Shown in pieces: positions 28,043 through 38,366 of a stretch of 64,000 bases of DNA. The DNA comes from Caldicoprobacter algeriensis (GTDB lineage Bacteria > Bacillota > Clostridia > Caldicoprobacterales > Caldicoprobacteraceae), in contig NZ_JAHUQD010000002.1 in assembly GCF_023838525.1 (NCBI RefSeq), positions 1 to 64,000 on the forward strand, written 5' to 3'. Each line of letters starts with the position of its first letter. Within the stretch, counting starts at the first letter, position 1. Below the pieces are notes generated by a model that had not been told where the DNA came from, did no database searches, and saw nothing but the letters and a program-made list of their open reading frames with translations. Position numbers and translations under genes: made by a program.

Positions 28043-28085
28043 ATTTATACGTATAAATTCTAAAGCATATAAACTGATTTGTCAA
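28043..28085 (-). promoter_or_regulatory. lacI promoter overlapped by operator O1
   Basis: On the minus strand TTGACA (28085-28080), 17 nt, TAGAAT (28062-28057). The operator ATTTATACGTATAAAT at 28043-28058 begins within the -10 and covers the expected start point. It is identical to the operator at 27944-27959, 99 bp away centre to centre. Steric repression, possibly with DNA looping, is the likely mechanism. Confidence 0.75.
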
Positions 28086-28102
28086 TAACAACCAGCCAAA
28101 AA

Positions 28103-28135
28103 AGTTAAAAAGGCAGATCAGCTGCCTTTTTAACT
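28103..28135 (-). terminator. Terminator of thrS
   Basis: Perfect 14-bp stem AGTTAAAAAGGCAG/CTGCCTTTTTAACT (28103-28116, 28122-28135). On the minus strand TTTTTTGGC follows. It closes the thrS transcript before the lacI promoter. Confidence 0.75.
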
Positions 28136-28158
28136 GCTGAAGCGTCCGTGAAAGCGCT

Positions 28159-30069
28159 TCAATTTATAGATTTGGTACGAATTTCCTCCAATATCATATT
28201 CATGAACTCATCAAGCGACATAGCGCCAAGGTCTCCCTTGCCTCGGGCCCGTACTGCCACCGTCCCATTTTCCTGCTCTTTATCGCCCAGCACCAGCATA
28301 TATGGAATCTTTTCCAGCTGAGCCTCTCTCACCTTGTATCCTATCTTCTCGTTTCTCAGATCGGCCTCCACCCTGATGTCGGCATCCCTGAGCTTCTGAG
28401 CCACCTCTTCTGCATAGGCATTGGTCCTATCGGTAATGGTGAGTACGCGCACCTGTACCGGCGCCAGCCATGTGGGGAAAGCGCCCGCAAAGTGCTCTAT
28501 CAGGATACCTATAAATCGTTCAATGCTTCCAAACACCACCCGGTGTATCATCACTGGACGGTGCTTTTCACCATCCGGACCAACATAGGTCAGGTCAAAC
28601 CTCTCGGGCATCTGGAAATCCAGCTGGATAGTCCCGCACTGCCACGTCCTGCCTATGCTGTCTTCCAGATGAAAATCAATCTTGGGTCCATAAAAAGCCC
28701 CTTCCCCCTCATTGATCTTGTATTCCAGGCCCTTGGCCTCCAACGCTTCCTTCAGCGCGTTGGTGGCCCGCTCCCAGTCCTCATCCGAGCCCATCGAGTT
28801 CTCTGGCCTAGTGGACAGCTCCACATGATACTTAAACCCAAATATGCTGTAGAAATAATCCACCAGGTCAATAACGCCTAGGATCTCGTCCTTTATCTGC
28901 TCGGGCAGCATAAATATATGGGCATCGTCCTGCGTGAAACAGCGTACCCGCATCAGGCCGTGCAGCACGCCCGACAGCTCATGCCGATGGACAAGCCCCA
29001 GCTCGGCCACTCTGAGGGGCAGGTCCCTGTAGCTGTGTATCTTGCGCTTGTACAGGATCATGCTGCCTGGACAGTTCATGGGCTTTATGGCATAATCCTC
29101 GCCGTCAATCTTGGTGAAATACATGTTTTCGCGATAATGGTCCCAGTGCCCCGACCTGATCCACAGCTCACGGTTTAATATTATAGGCGTCTTTATCTCC
29201 TGATACCCTCTCTTATAGTGTTCTTTCCTCCAGAAATCCTCCAGTATATTGCGAATTATCATGCCCTTTGGATGGAAGAACGGGAACCCCGGCCCCTCCT
29301 CATGAAGGCTGAAGAGGTCTAGCTCCTTACCCAGCTTTCTGTGGTCCCTCTTCTTTGCCTCCTCCAGGCGCTGCAAGTATTCCTCCAGCTGGCTCTTCTT
29401 GGGAAACGATATGCCGTATATCCGCTGCAGCATCTTGTTTTTCTCATCGCCGCGCCAGTAAGCACCGGCCACGCTGAGCAGCTTTATGGCCTTGACCATA
29501 CCTGTGGAGGGAAGATGCGGGCCACTGCACAGGTCCACGAAATCTCCCTGTTTGTAGAACGAAATCTCGGCCCCCTCCGGTATATCCCCAATGAGCTCCA
29601 CCTTATAGAGCTCGCCTCTCTCCTTCATGAACTCAACAGCCTGCTCCCTGGGCAGCACAAACCTCTCAAGGGGCAAATCCTCTCTGACTATCCTGTTCAT
29701 CTCCTCTTCGATTGCCTGCAAGTCCTCCGGGGAAAAAGGCCTTTCCACATCGAAGTCATAATAAAAGCCATTGTCTATCGCAGGCCCAATAGCCAACTTT
29801 GCATCCGGGAACAGCCTTTTTACAGCCTGCGCCATAATGTGGGATGAGGTGTGCCAGAAAACCTTTTTACCCTCATCATCGTCAAATGTCAGTATATTGA
29901 GCTGACAGTCCTCATGCAGTTTTGCCGACAGGTCAACAGTGCGCCCGTTCACCTGAGCAGCCACAGCCGATTTTGCCAGCTTCTTGCTTATATCGTTTAC
30001 TATATCCGCTATGGCCGTCCCTTCAGGATACTGCCTTACCGAGCCGTCTTTCAGCACCACATTCACCAT
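28159..30069 (-). CDS. thrS: Threonine-tRNA ligase
   Basis: 636 residues in the standard order: TGS domain (1-62), editing domain with HTSSHIMAQAVKRLFP and the zinc/editing segment DLCSGPHLPSTG, class II catalytic core with NCPGSMILYKRKIHSYRDLPLR, motif 2 HRHELSGVLHGLMRVRCFTQDDAH and motif 3 HRVVFGSIERFIGILIEH, then an anticodon-binding domain. It charges tRNA-Thr. A T-box leader and promoter precede it, so expression should respond to uncharged tRNA-Thr. Ribosome site GGATGA 8 nt before ATG 30069. Confidence 0.97.
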   Translation of the reverse strand: MVNVVLKDGSVRQYPEGTAIADIVNDISKKLAKSAVAAQVNGRTVDLSAKLHEDCQLNILTFDDDEGKKVFWHTSSHIMAQAVKRLFPDAKLAIGPAIDNGFYYDFDVERPFSPEDLQAIEEEMNRIVREDLPLERFVLPREQAVEFMKERGELYKVELIGDIPEGAEISFYKQGDFVDLCSGPHLPSTGMVKAIKLLSVAGAYWRGDEKNKMLQRIYGISFPKKSQLEEYLQRLEEAKKRDHRKLGKELDLFSLHEEGPGFPFFHPKGMIIRNILEDFWRKEHYKRGYQEIKTPIILNRELWIRSGHWDHYRENMYFTKIDGEDYAIKPMNCPGSMILYKRKIHSYRDLPLRVAELGLVHRHELSGVLHGLMRVRCFTQDDAHIFMLPEQIKDEILGVIDLVDYFYSIFGFKYHVELSTRPENSMGSDEDWERATNALKEALEAKGLEYKINEGEGAFYGPKIDFHLEDSIGRTWQCGTIQLDFQMPERFDLTYVGPDGEKHRPVMIHRVVFGSIERFIGILIEHFAGAFPTWLAPVQVRVLTITDRTNAYAEEVAQKLRDADIRVEADLRNEKIGYKVREAQLEKIPYMLVLGDKEQENGTVAVRARGKGDLGAMSLDEFMNMILEEIRTKSIN

Positions 30070-30179
30070 AACTCATTCATCCTTTCGTATAAATATTGTG
30101 AGTATTTTTTTGTAAGTATTTATTTAAACCCATTGCGACGTCAAAATCACACAAAACCAACGCTACTTTACGTAAACAA

Positions 30180-30420
30180 TTAAAAAACCTCCCATCCCTT
30201 CAAGGGACGAGAGGCTACCCGCGGTTCCACCCTTATTGGTCCCAAAATCAGGACCCACCTCCATCGGCCGTTAACGGAGCCAACCGCCATGCTCAAAGGG
30301 TGGTCTTCAACTGGACCTAGTGCGGAATGCTTCCAGCCTCAGGCATCCCTTCTCTATCACCGGTTTCCAGCCTACTCTTCCTCATCATTGCATGTGAACT
30401 ATCAACTTTAAGTCGGTTTG
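30180..30420 (-). ncRNA. T-box leader of thrS
   Basis: The minus strand contains the T-box antiterminator core AGGGTGGAACCGCGG (30233-30219), then a terminator (stem around CCTCTCGTCCC/GGGATGGGAGG) ending in TTTTTT at 30187-30182. Stem I elements precede it (AGAGTAGGCTGGAAACCGG region). A Thr codon ACC in GACCACCC (about 30306-30299) is a candidate specifier. Stalled, uncharged tRNA-Thr would switch it to read-through. Confidence 0.9.
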
Positions 30421-30425
30421 GAATT

Positions 30426-30454
30426 ATTATAATCTAGCGTCACCCGTAAGTCAA
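30426..30454 (-). promoter_or_regulatory. Promoter of the thrS T-box transcript
   Basis: TTGACT (30454-30449), 17 nt, TATAAT (30431-30426) on the minus strand, directly ahead of the T-box. Confidence 0.8.
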
Positions 30455-30486
30455 GACTTGCCCCTTCCTTCAATTCTGTGGTTCCT

Positions 30487-31368
30487 TCAATTCTGTGGAT
30501 ACAGCCCTTCGTGGCTCATAACCACTTTACCCCTGAAGACCTTATTTATGGTATTCAAAAGCTCGGTATTCTTTATTTTATCACACCCGTGTATGGTGAT
30601 CTTGCTTGGTGCAATGGTTATGAGCGAGCTTATAAGCAAATCGTCATAGCTCATCTCAGTATCCGATATCTCCCTGGCCAGCTCCTTCAGTATGTCGTTG
30701 TTTATGACCCTCATGCTGTCATCCAGCAGTATATATCTCCTGTCATCGTCCACCAACACGTGAACCTCCCTTACCTTTGGTTCCTGGATCTCCACAAAAT
30801 ACCTGAGCAGCTTGATAAACTCGTTGTACTCCCTCTCCACCAGCAGTTCTTCTACTATTTTATCCACAGTTTCTATCAATTCCTTCATGAAGTCCTTTAG
30901 CCTAAACCGTATAAAACCCTCTACGATGAGTTCGTTGTGCGTATCCAGGTGCTCCAAAATTCGCTGCCTTATCGGATCATGCCATTTCTCCCTCAACTGG
31001 TTAAACAGGCTCTCGTATTCTTTCCCTTCAAATACAGCATTTAATACTTCCTGCCTTATCTGCTCCCTGTCCTCATTTTCAAAATAAAAATATTCGTCTT
31101 CTATAATCCTCTCAATCATCATATGCTGTAAGTCATTCACGATAAAATCCGACAAGATATCGGCAATACGGTATTTGAGAGCATCTCTCAACTCGCTCCA
31201 TGACTCACAACTGTCGGAGTCATTGACCATATAATTTATAAACAGCAGGTCGCCTGCTTTTCTTTCTTCAATTTTAAACCCCTGGAACCTGATATCTTCC
31301 ATCTTTTCTATAACCGAATCCATAAGGCCAAGGTTGCGTCCCTCAAAGCCAATGGAAAAAAAGCGCAT
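30487..31368 (-). CDS. ytxC: Sporulation protein YtxC-like
   Basis: 293 residues from ATG 31368, which has GAAGGGAG 7 nt upstream; the frame extends to 31455 without a ribosome site. No membrane segment; Glu/Arg-rich helices throughout (IEDEYFYFENEDREQIRQEVLNAVFEG). It resembles the YtxC family found in sporulating Clostridia, often near thrS, whose function is unknown. Identification is from recall of the family and of this gene neighbourhood, so it is less certain than for the enzymes. Confidence 0.65.
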   Translation of the reverse strand: MRFFSIGFEGRNLGLMDSVIEKMEDIRFQGFKIEERKAGDLLFINYMVNDSDSCESWSELRDALKYRIADILSDFIVNDLQHMMIERIIEDEYFYFENEDREQIRQEVLNAVFEGKEYESLFNQLREKWHDPIRQRILEHLDTHNELIVEGFIRFRLKDFMKELIETVDKIVEELLVEREYNEFIKLLRYFVEIQEPKVREVHVLVDDDRRYILLDDSMRVINNDILKELAREISDTEMSYDDLLISSLITIAPSKITIHGCDKIKNTELLNTINKVFRGKVVMSHEGLYPQN

Positions 31369-31545
31369 CACACCACTCCCTTCATTTAAATCCCTTGACC
31401 TAATTCGCTTATAAACCGCTTCACGCCGATTCTCGGTAAACATTATATGCGCCATTTACTAAATAGTTGATTCATATTAGTAGTATTCCCAACAACGCGT
31501 TAAACTCATGATGTATTAACTGGTTACAGAGTAGGACATTTACAT

Positions 31546-31592
31546 TTAAAAATAAAAATTGGGAACGAACTCTAAAAATGCTCGTCCCCAAT
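31546..31592 (-). terminator. Terminator of the PHP-domain gene
   Basis: On the minus strand ATTGGGGACGAGC pairs with GTTCGTTCCCAAT (one mismatch, one wobble) and is followed by TTTTTATTTTTAAA. It lies 22 bp after the stop of the gene ending at 31614. Confidence 0.7.
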
Positions 31593-31613
31593 CTTAACCC
31601 CCAACTATTATGA

Positions 31614-32918
31614 TTACAGACCGTCCCCATTGTCCAATCCCTGACCAATCCTTTTATATATCTCAATCCTCTCATTAAGGTCAGGGTACCTGTACACAAT
31701 ATCTGGCGAAAACATTCCCTTGTTTATATCATGCGTGGCCATCTTTTCGTGTCCGATCAGAGCCCATGTGGCATCAACAAGATTTCTAAACTCCTCATTT
31801 CTCAAATGAGTACACACAAAGGACTGCCTTGGAGAATTTATGTCCTCACCGCTTATCTGGAAAAATCCATATTTTTCGCACAACGCCTTTACCCTTTTAA
31901 GCTGCTGTATGGTGTTTCGTGAAGGCATATACGTCACCGCGTTAAAGCCCAGCTGGCTTATCACCTCAAACAGCAGTTCAAGATAATCGTCTTCAAACTT
32001 CTGGCTTCTCTTATCGCCGGTGACTGAATCGGTCACATCACCTAAATATGCATAGGCCAAAATAGCCCCAATGCTCCTTGTCAGCTCAACCACTTCCCTT
32101 ACGTCAGGGCATTCCCGCGTAGCGTCAATGTAAAACCGCGGTACCAGATCGCTCTTCAAAGCCCCCAGCAAGTCATATTCATAAAACGGATTGTCGGCAT
32201 CCAGCAAGTATCCCGCTACTCTTGGGTTGACCTCCAGCTTTAAATCGTTTACCAAAAAGTCAACCAGTGTCTGACCTTTCCCCAATTTACCTACCAACTT
32301 AAGCGACAGGGCATACAACAGGTGGCGCTCGGTTATACTTCCCCCTTCATGGCTCTTTGATAACGGCATAACATCGTGTTCAAAGCTGAGTCGAATGCCG
32401 AACGGCTGGAAAATCTGATTGATTCTGTCCACCATCATGGCATTTCGCTTATTCCTCTCCTTGACGTAAGGCACAAAAAAATTCCTCACTGCATCGATCT
32501 GAGTATGGGGAATACCGTGTATGGCCACATAAGCGATAGATTTCTGGTCCGGGTTGTTGATCCTCCTGCCATTTAAAGGGGTGTTTGAAAAGTCAGCACG
32601 GCATTCGACACCTATCGTAGTTGCAATACCTGCGATCCTCCCCGCTTCAATGAATTCCCTGGCCCCGCTTATCGAGTCGTGGTCCATAATGCCGGCGGTT
32701 TTCAGCCCTACCCTGTAAGCCATCCATATGGCCTTTGTAGGAGAATAGGGCGAAAATGAATATGTAGTGTGTATGTGATTGTTGACATCATCGCCCTGCC
32801 GTGGCCTTTCTATTTTCCCCTCATGCACTTTTTGCATCAAAGCTCTTAAAGACTGTAATCTAACGCTTACATCGTCATCATTTAGCTGATCCACATACCG
32901 CATGGTTTCAGCATCCAT
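31614..32918 (-). CDS. PHP-domain phosphoesterase-like protein
   Basis: 434 residues from ATG 32918 (GGGGGT 8 nt upstream; the TTG at 32933 lies in the ribosome site). PHP metal motifs are visible: NNHIHTTYSFSPYSPTKAIWMAY (HxH), GIMDHDSISGAREF, GVECRADF, and later AYAYLGDVTDS. The order is that of the PHP superfamily (histidinol phosphatase, polymerase PHP). A long middle insertion (residues 150-270) and the C-terminal half match no family I recognise. Role unknown; probably a metal-dependent hydrolase. Confidence 0.75.
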   Translation of the reverse strand: MDAETMRYVDQLNDDDVSVRLQSLRALMQKVHEGKIERPRQGDDVNNHIHTTYSFSPYSPTKAIWMAYRVGLKTAGIMDHDSISGAREFIEAGRIAGIATTIGVECRADFSNTPLNGRRINNPDQKSIAYVAIHGIPHTQIDAVRNFFVPYVKERNKRNAMMVDRINQIFQPFGIRLSFEHDVMPLSKSHEGGSITERHLLYALSLKLVGKLGKGQTLVDFLVNDLKLEVNPRVAGYLLDADNPFYEYDLLGALKSDLVPRFYIDATRECPDVREVVELTRSIGAILAYAYLGDVTDSVTGDKRSQKFEDDYLELLFEVISQLGFNAVTYMPSRNTIQQLKRVKALCEKYGFFQISGEDINSPRQSFVCTHLRNEEFRNLVDATWALIGHEKMATHDINKGMFSPDIVYRYPDLNERIEIYKRIGQGLDNGDGL

Positions 32919-33006
32919 GATATATACCCCCAAACTAGATTATCCACTTTGCATTATACTACCATGCGGCTGACAATTCAACTTCAACATTTCCCCGAGA
33001 CTTGTT

Positions 33007-33942
33007 TCATTCTCCCAGATACACAATTCCGCTGGGTTCCCTTCCCACCTGAATATCGTCCAATTTCTTACCCGCTCTCCAGTCTACCACATACACTCGT
33101 CCTTCTTTCGGAGCGGTCACATACGCATATCTTTCTCCTTCATCCAGTGCTATATCCTTTACAACCTCTCCTATCTCGATGCTGTGCACAACCGACCTGG
33201 AGGCCAGCTCCACCACTTCCAACCTTCCCACCTCACACGAGGCCACAAGTAAAAACTCTCCACCGCTGGTCTCCAATAGCCTGTGAGGCATGCATCCCAC
33301 GGCAATCTCATGGCAAACCGTATCTTTATCCAGGTCAACCAGCAACACCTTGTTGAACAACCTGTGGTTATGGAAATAACACCCCACATAAAGGATATTG
33401 CCTTTTGAGCTGAACTTAACCTGAATTGGATAATCTTCTATCACCATCCTTTTCACCATCGTATACCCTTCGGTTTCCACAAGCCATATGTCCTGCGAGT
33501 TAATATGGGCGATGGCCAAAAGAGGAAGGTAAGGATGACAGTCAATTCCCTGGGGCATAGACCCTACTGGTATTTGACTGACCACCTTCAAAGCATTACC
33601 GTTTTGTACAATCGAAATCGAGTCGGAATCCACATTGGTAACGTAAACAGTGTGCGTCTTGTCACAAACAGCTACAAAGCTTGGGCAGCACCCAACAGGC
33701 AGAATTTTTTCTACAACACCTTTATCCAGGTCAAGGCATGCCAGCGAATTATCATAAGCTTGGACTATCAGCAGGGTTGAGGCGCCCTTCATCTTGGCAA
33801 GTGCACATGGTCCCGTCCCTGGTTCCAAATAGATGCGATACTCTTCCCTCTTGAGGTGAGGGTTCAAAAAAGATATGCTATCCTCTACTTTGTTGGCAAC
33901 TGCAATCTTTCCCTGCCATATCATAAAAACAAATACCCCCAT
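33007..33942 (-). CDS. YncE-like beta-propeller protein, apparently cytoplasmic
   Basis: 311 residues (304 if ATG 33924 is used). Repeats of about 42 residues fit a seven-bladed propeller: GGXX-type turns such as NVDSDSISIVQNG, QIPVGSMPQGIDCHP, IAVGCMPHRLLETSGG, SIEIGEVVKDIALDEGERYAYVTAP and DIQVGREPSGIVYLG. The pattern V-G-x-x-P-x-G/R is that of YncE/YVTN propellers. It lacks a signal peptide, unlike most YVTN proteins, and has seven or more Cys. Ligand unknown. Confidence 0.7.
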   Translation of the reverse strand: MGVFVFMIWQGKIAVANKVEDSISFLNPHLKREEYRIYLEPGTGPCALAKMKGASTLLIVQAYDNSLACLDLDKGVVEKILPVGCCPSFVAVCDKTHTVYVTNVDSDSISIVQNGNALKVVSQIPVGSMPQGIDCHPYLPLLAIAHINSQDIWLVETEGYTMVKRMVIEDYPIQVKFSSKGNILYVGCYFHNHRLFNKVLLVDLDKDTVCHEIAVGCMPHRLLETSGGEFLLVASCEVGRLEVVELASRSVVHSIEIGEVVKDIALDEGERYAYVTAPKEGRVYVVDWRAGKKLDDIQVGREPSGIVYLGE

Positions 33943-34032
33943 TGGAATTTCTCTACAACAAGCGGATACTTCATTATATGACCGCCTGCTGCAAAGGGTA
34001 CCAACAGGGGCTAAGCGCTACATTTTAAGATT

Positions 34033-34272
34033 TCATATACGGGGATATAAAATGCGCTCCAGCAATTGCCTGCCGTTTAAAGTCACACTTTTTCTCCTGG
34101 CCTCTTTCAGCAGATAAACGTAAATGCTTTTTAACCAGCGCACCTTTTCATGATCCAAATGAGAGTCTTCGGCTTTCTTCCAGAGTATCAATGCCCTGTG
34201 CACAAGCTCCAGCAATACATCGTTTTCATCCTTTTTAATGTCACCATTTTGCACCATACCACCAGCTCTCAT
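34033..34272 (-). CDS. Small hypothetical protein
   Basis: 79 residues, helical and charged (DENDVLLELVHRALILWKKAEDSHLDHEKVRWLKSIYVYLLKEARRK). GAAGG lies 7 nt before ATG 34272. No family recognised. It sits between folC and the propeller gene on the same strand with a 110-bp gap to folC. Codon use looks normal for the region, so it is probably real. Confidence 0.55.
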   Translation of the reverse strand: MRAGGMVQNGDIKKDENDVLLELVHRALILWKKAEDSHLDHEKVRWLKSIYVYLLKEARRKSVTLNGRQLLERILYPRI

Positions 34273-34383
34273 TTTTAAACCTTCAAGTTGTTACAGTAAA
34301 TATCTATGATGGCATGGCCAAGAAGATTCGCATATTTTCTTAAAAATAAGGAACTTTTACCCGAATTGGCAACAACACAGGGC

Positions 34384-35673
34384 TTAAGCTGATTTTAACA
34401 GACCGCGGATCTTCCCTATCAAATACAGCGACCCTGTAAATAGCAGCACGCCATCCTGACGCACCCTGCTAAGTCCCATGGTAGTCGCCTTTTCTATATC
34501 GGGCTCCACCATCACATCCTGGCAATACTTCTGTACCCGCTTTGCCAGCTCAGCCGGATCCATGGCCCTAGGGCTGTCAGGCCTGGTCACGATGACCGAC
34601 TCAGCCAGAGGACAAAGATGCTTCACTATCGCATCGGCATCCTTGTCCTTCAGCATGCCTATCACCAGCGTCACAGGCTTTCCCTCAAAATACTCCTTAA
34701 TGGCACAGGCCAAAGCCTCCGCACCCGATTCATTATGAGCCCCGTCCAAAATCACATAGGGCTGGCGCCTTAGCACCTCCAGGCGCCCCGGCCAAAATGC
34801 GCGTTCCATACCCCTATACACGGCATCATCGGGAATCGCGATGCCTTGTTTTCTCAATGCAGCTACAGCAGTCAAGGCAGTGGCAGCATTGAGTATCTGG
34901 TGGCGGCCCGTCAACCGTATGACGACGCCCGAAAATCTCTCCCCGTCAAAGGAATAATTGAAAATTTGCCTTCCCACCTCGGAAACAAGAACCTCTATCC
35001 TGTCTTTATTTACCTCAAACAGAGGAGCGTTGTGCTGATGCGCCACCTTCTGTATCACGGCCATGGCCTCCGGCTGCTGAGGGTAAGTCACCACCGGCCT
35101 GCCCTGCTTTATGATGCCAGCCTTTTCAGCTGCAATCTTCTCCAGCGTATCCCCCAGCACGTCCATGTGGTCATAGCTTATGGAGGTTATAACCGATACG
35201 ATGGGGTTTACCACGTTGGTGGCATCCAGGCGGCCACCCAACCCCACCTCCACCACCGCACAGTCCACTTCCCTTTCGGCAAAGTAAACAAAACCTATGG
35301 CGGTCACGATCTCAAACTCGGTTGGATGGTTTTTTCCCTCGCTCACCATCTCCTCTACCTTTTCTTTAACCCGCTCGGTTATGCGTGCCAGCTCGTCAGG
35401 CTCAATCTCTTTTAAATCCACCTGAATCCTCTCGGTAAACCTTTCAAGGTATGGGGATATAAACATCCCCACCCTATAGCCGGCCTCGTGCAGCACATGG
35501 GTCAACATGGAAGTGACCGAGCCCTTCCCATTGGTACCGGCCACGTGCACCACGCCAAACCGCTCATGGGGATTGCCCAGGCGCCGCAACAAATCCTTTA
35601 TGTTCTCAAGCCCCAGCTTGGAGCCAAACCTGTAAGTGCCGTGTATATAATTAAGCGCCTCTTCATAGTTCAT
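34384..35673 (-). CDS. folC: Folylpolyglutamate synthase/dihydrofolate synthase FolC
   Basis: 429 residues of the Mur ligase superfamily: P-loop VVHVAGTNGKGSVTSML near 40, then TSISYDHMDVLGDTLEKIAAEKAGIIK and LDGAHNESGAEALACAI. MFISPYLERFTERIQV is the FolC omega-loop region. It adds glutamates to folates, and in many bacteria also makes dihydrofolate. It follows valS by 20 bp and probably shares the T-box-controlled transcript. Confidence 0.94.
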   Translation of the reverse strand: MNYEEALNYIHGTYRFGSKLGLENIKDLLRRLGNPHERFGVVHVAGTNGKGSVTSMLTHVLHEAGYRVGMFISPYLERFTERIQVDLKEIEPDELARITERVKEKVEEMVSEGKNHPTEFEIVTAIGFVYFAEREVDCAVVEVGLGGRLDATNVVNPIVSVITSISYDHMDVLGDTLEKIAAEKAGIIKQGRPVVTYPQQPEAMAVIQKVAHQHNAPLFEVNKDRIEVLVSEVGRQIFNYSFDGERFSGVVIRLTGRHQILNAATALTAVAALRKQGIAIPDDAVYRGMERAFWPGRLEVLRRQPYVILDGAHNESGAEALACAIKEYFEGKPVTLVIGMLKDKDADAIVKHLCPLAESVIVTRPDSPRAMDPAELAKRVQKYCQDVMVEPDIEKATTMGLSRVRQDGVLLFTGSLYLIGKIRGLLKSA

Positions 35674-35693
35674 TCAACATCCCCCTGCAAATT

Positions 35694-38348
35694 TTACTTT
35701 CTCATGCTGTTTAACGCCTCAATGCGGCTCAATACCTTGGCCATCATGTCCTCATACTTTGCCTTCTTCTTTCGCTCTTCCTCCACCACCGCCGGCGGCG
35801 CTTTCTCGACAAAATTGCGGTTGGAAAGCTTTCCTTCAACTCGCGCCAGCTCCTTTTCAAGATTGGCTTTTTCTTTGAGCAGGCGCTCCATCTCCTTCTC
35901 AAAGTCAACCAGGTCTTCAAGCGGCATGAATATCTGCGCTTTGTCGGTCACCGCAGAAACAGCGTTGGAAGGGATGCCTCCCTTATCGCTCTTCAGTACC
36001 ACCTCAGATGCCCAGGCAAGCCTTTCAAAATATGCCTTGCTCTCCTCGAAGATGTCCCTCCAATCATCGTTGACCACCAGTATAACCTTCGCCCTGCGGG
36101 AAGGCGGCACCTCCATCTCGGCCCTTATATTCCTGATGCTCCTTATGGCATCCATCACAGCGGCCATTTGCTCTTCGGCCTCGGCATCTATCTCCTCCTC
36201 ATTAACCTTGGGCCAGGAGGAAATCATAATGCTGTCGCTCTCACGAGTGGGCAGGTGCTGCCATATCTCCTCGGTGATAAATGGCATAAACGGATGTAGC
36301 AACTTCAGGGTATTGACCAGCACATAGGTGAGGGTATACAGCTTGGACTCCTTAAGCCCCGGATCCTGGCTGTATAGCCCGGGCTTTGCAAGCTCAATGT
36401 ACCAGTCACAGAATTCATCCCATATAAAGTCGTACAGCTTTTGTACGGCTATACCCAGCTCAAACTTTTCAAGGTTGTCTGTGACTTCTTTGACGACACG
36501 GTTATACCTGCTTATGATCCAGCGATCGGGAAGTTCTAGTTTCCCCTTTCGCGGCTTATCTATTCCGGAGTTCTGCATGTTCATCAATATGAACCTGGCG
36601 GCATTCCACAGCTTGTTGCAAAAGTTCCGGTTTGCTTCCACCCTCTCCCAGTAGAACCGCATATCGTTGCCTGGCGAGTTTCCCGTCACAAGGGTAAGGC
36701 GCAAGGCATCTGCACCGTACCTTTCAATCACCTTCAGCGGGTCTATACCGTTTCCAAGGGATTTGCTCATCTTCCGCCCTTCCGAGTCCCTGACAATCCC
36801 GTGTATGAGGACGTACCTGAACGGGATCTCGCCCACGTGTTCCAGGCCCGAGAATATCATCCTGGCTACCCAGAAGAATATGATGTCGTATCCGGTCACA
36901 AGCACGCTGGTGGGATAGAAATACTTAAGGTCCTCGGTCTCATCCGGCCAGCCAAGTGTAGAAAACGGCCAAAGCGCCGAGCTAAACCACGTATCCAGCA
37001 CATCCTCGTCCTGTTTTAGGTTTGTACTGCCGCAACTGCTGCATCTCTCTGGCATGCTGCGCTCAACCATCGTCTCGCCGCAGTCCTGGCAGTAATACGC
37101 CGGAATTCGGTGTCCCCACCACAGCTGCCTGGAGATGCACCAATCCTTTATGTTTTCCATCCAGTTGAAGTAGATCTTCTCAAATCGCTCGGGCACGAAT
37201 TTGATTTTGCCCTCTTTGACAGCCTTTATGGCCGGCTCGGCCAGGGGTTTCATCTTCACAAACCACTGCTTTGAAATGAGTGGTTCAACGACTGTGCCAC
37301 ACCTGTAACAGTGGCCCACGTTGTGCTTAAGGCTTTCTGTCTTTTCAAGGAGCCCCAGGCTCTTAAGTTCTTCCACAATCGCCTTTCTTGCCTCATACCG
37401 ATCCATTCCCTCATACTTCCCGGCATTGTGGTTCATAACGCCCTTCTCGTCTATAACGCAAATCCATGGCAGGCCATGCCTTGCAGCTACCTCAAAGTCA
37501 TAGGGGTCATGGGCGGGGGTAATCTTTACCGCACCTGTTCCAAATTCGCGCTCCACGTATTCATCAGCAATAATGGGTATCTCCCTGTTCATGACGGGCA
37601 GTATAGCCATCTTTCCGATGAGGTGGCGGTATCGCTCATCTTCGGGATGCACGGCAACGGCGGTATCGCCCAGCATGGTCTCGGGCCTTGTGGTAGCAAC
37701 CATTATGCTCTCATCGCTGTCCTTGATGGGATAGCGGATATACCACAGGTTGCCCTGCTCCTCCTCGTGCTCTACTTCGGCATCCGATAGAGCGGTTCTG
37801 CAGTCGGGACACCAGTTTATTATCCTGTCACCGCGGTATATGAGGCCTTTTTTATACAGGCGCACAAAGACCTCCACCACAGCCCTGCTGCAGCCCTCGT
37901 CCATGGTAAACCTTTCCCTGGACCAATCAAGCGACGAACCCAGCTTCTTAAGCTGCTGCGTAATCCTGCCCCCGTACTGCTCCTTCCACTGCCAGGCCCT
38001 CCTCAAAAACTTTTCTCGTCCCAGGTCGTTTTTGGTGAGGCCCTCCTCGGCCAGCTTCTCCACAATCTTTACCTCGGTAGCGATGCTGGCATGGTCAGTC
38101 CCGGGAAGCCATAAAGTTACATATCCCTGCATCCTCCTCCAGCGGATGAGTATATCCTGCAGGGTATTGTTCAAAGCATGCCCCATGTGAAGCTCCCCTG
38201 TGATATTGGGTGGGGGAATTACTATACAAAACGGCTCCTTGTTCCAATCAACCTTGGCCCTGAAGTACCCTTTTTCCATCCACATGCGGTATATTCGATC
38301 CTCTACCTGACTTGGGTCATAAATCTTGTCGAGCAACTTGTCTGGCAT
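35694..38348 (-). CDS. valS: Valine-tRNA ligase
   Basis: 884 residues of a class I synthetase: HIGH variant [19 protein letters not shown], editing (CP1) domain with [22 protein letters not shown], a zinc-type insert [26 protein letters not shown] as [14 protein letters not shown], anticodon domain, and the ValRS C-terminal coiled coil ([30 protein letters not shown]). Ribosome site GGAGGTTGAGG. A DUF4321 gene lies between it and its T-box. Confidence 0.97.
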   Translation of the reverse strand: MPDKLLDKIYDPSQVEDRIYRMWMEKGYFRAKVDWNKEPFCIVIPPPNITGELHMGHALNNTLQDILIRWRRMQGYVTLWLPGTDHASIATEVKIVEKLAEEGLTKNDLGREKFLRRAWQWKEQYGGRITQQLKKLGSSLDWSRERFTMDEGCSRAVVEVFVRLYKKGLIYRGDRIINWCPDCRTALSDAEVEHEEEQGNLWYIRYPIKDSDESIMVATTRPETMLGDTAVAVHPEDERYRHLIGKMAILPVMNREIPIIADEYVEREFGTGAVKITPAHDPYDFEVAARHGLPWICVIDEKGVMNHNAGKYEGMDRYEARKAIVEELKSLGLLEKTESLKHNVGHCYRCGTVVEPLISKQWFVKMKPLAEPAIKAVKEGKIKFVPERFEKIYFNWMENIKDWCISRQLWWGHRIPAYYCQDCGETMVERSMPERCSSCGSTNLKQDEDVLDTWFSSALWPFSTLGWPDETEDLKYFYPTSVLVTGYDIIFFWVARMIFSGLEHVGEIPFRYVLIHGIVRDSEGRKMSKSLGNGIDPLKVIERYGADALRLTLVTGNSPGNDMRFYWERVEANRNFCNKLWNAARFILMNMQNSGIDKPRKGKLELPDRWIISRYNRVVKEVTDNLEKFELGIAVQKLYDFIWDEFCDWYIELAKPGLYSQDPGLKESKLYTLTYVLVNTLKLLHPFMPFITEEIWQHLPTRESDSIMISSWPKVNEEEIDAEAEEQMAAVMDAIRSIRNIRAEMEVPPSRRAKVILVVNDDWRDIFEESKAYFERLAWASEVVLKSDKGGIPSNAVSAVTDKAQIFMPLEDLVDFEKEMERLLKEKANLEKELARVEGKLSNRNFVEKAPPAVVEEERKKKAKYEDMMAKVLSRIEALNSMRK

Positions 38349-38366
38349 GTCCTCAACCTCCTGTTT

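Noticed and set aside
28149-28161. TGAAAGCGCTTCA as a catabolite-response (cre) site
   Set aside because: Close to the cre consensus but one base short of the normal spacing and overlapping the thrS stop codon; 65 bp upstream of the lacI -35. Too weak alone.
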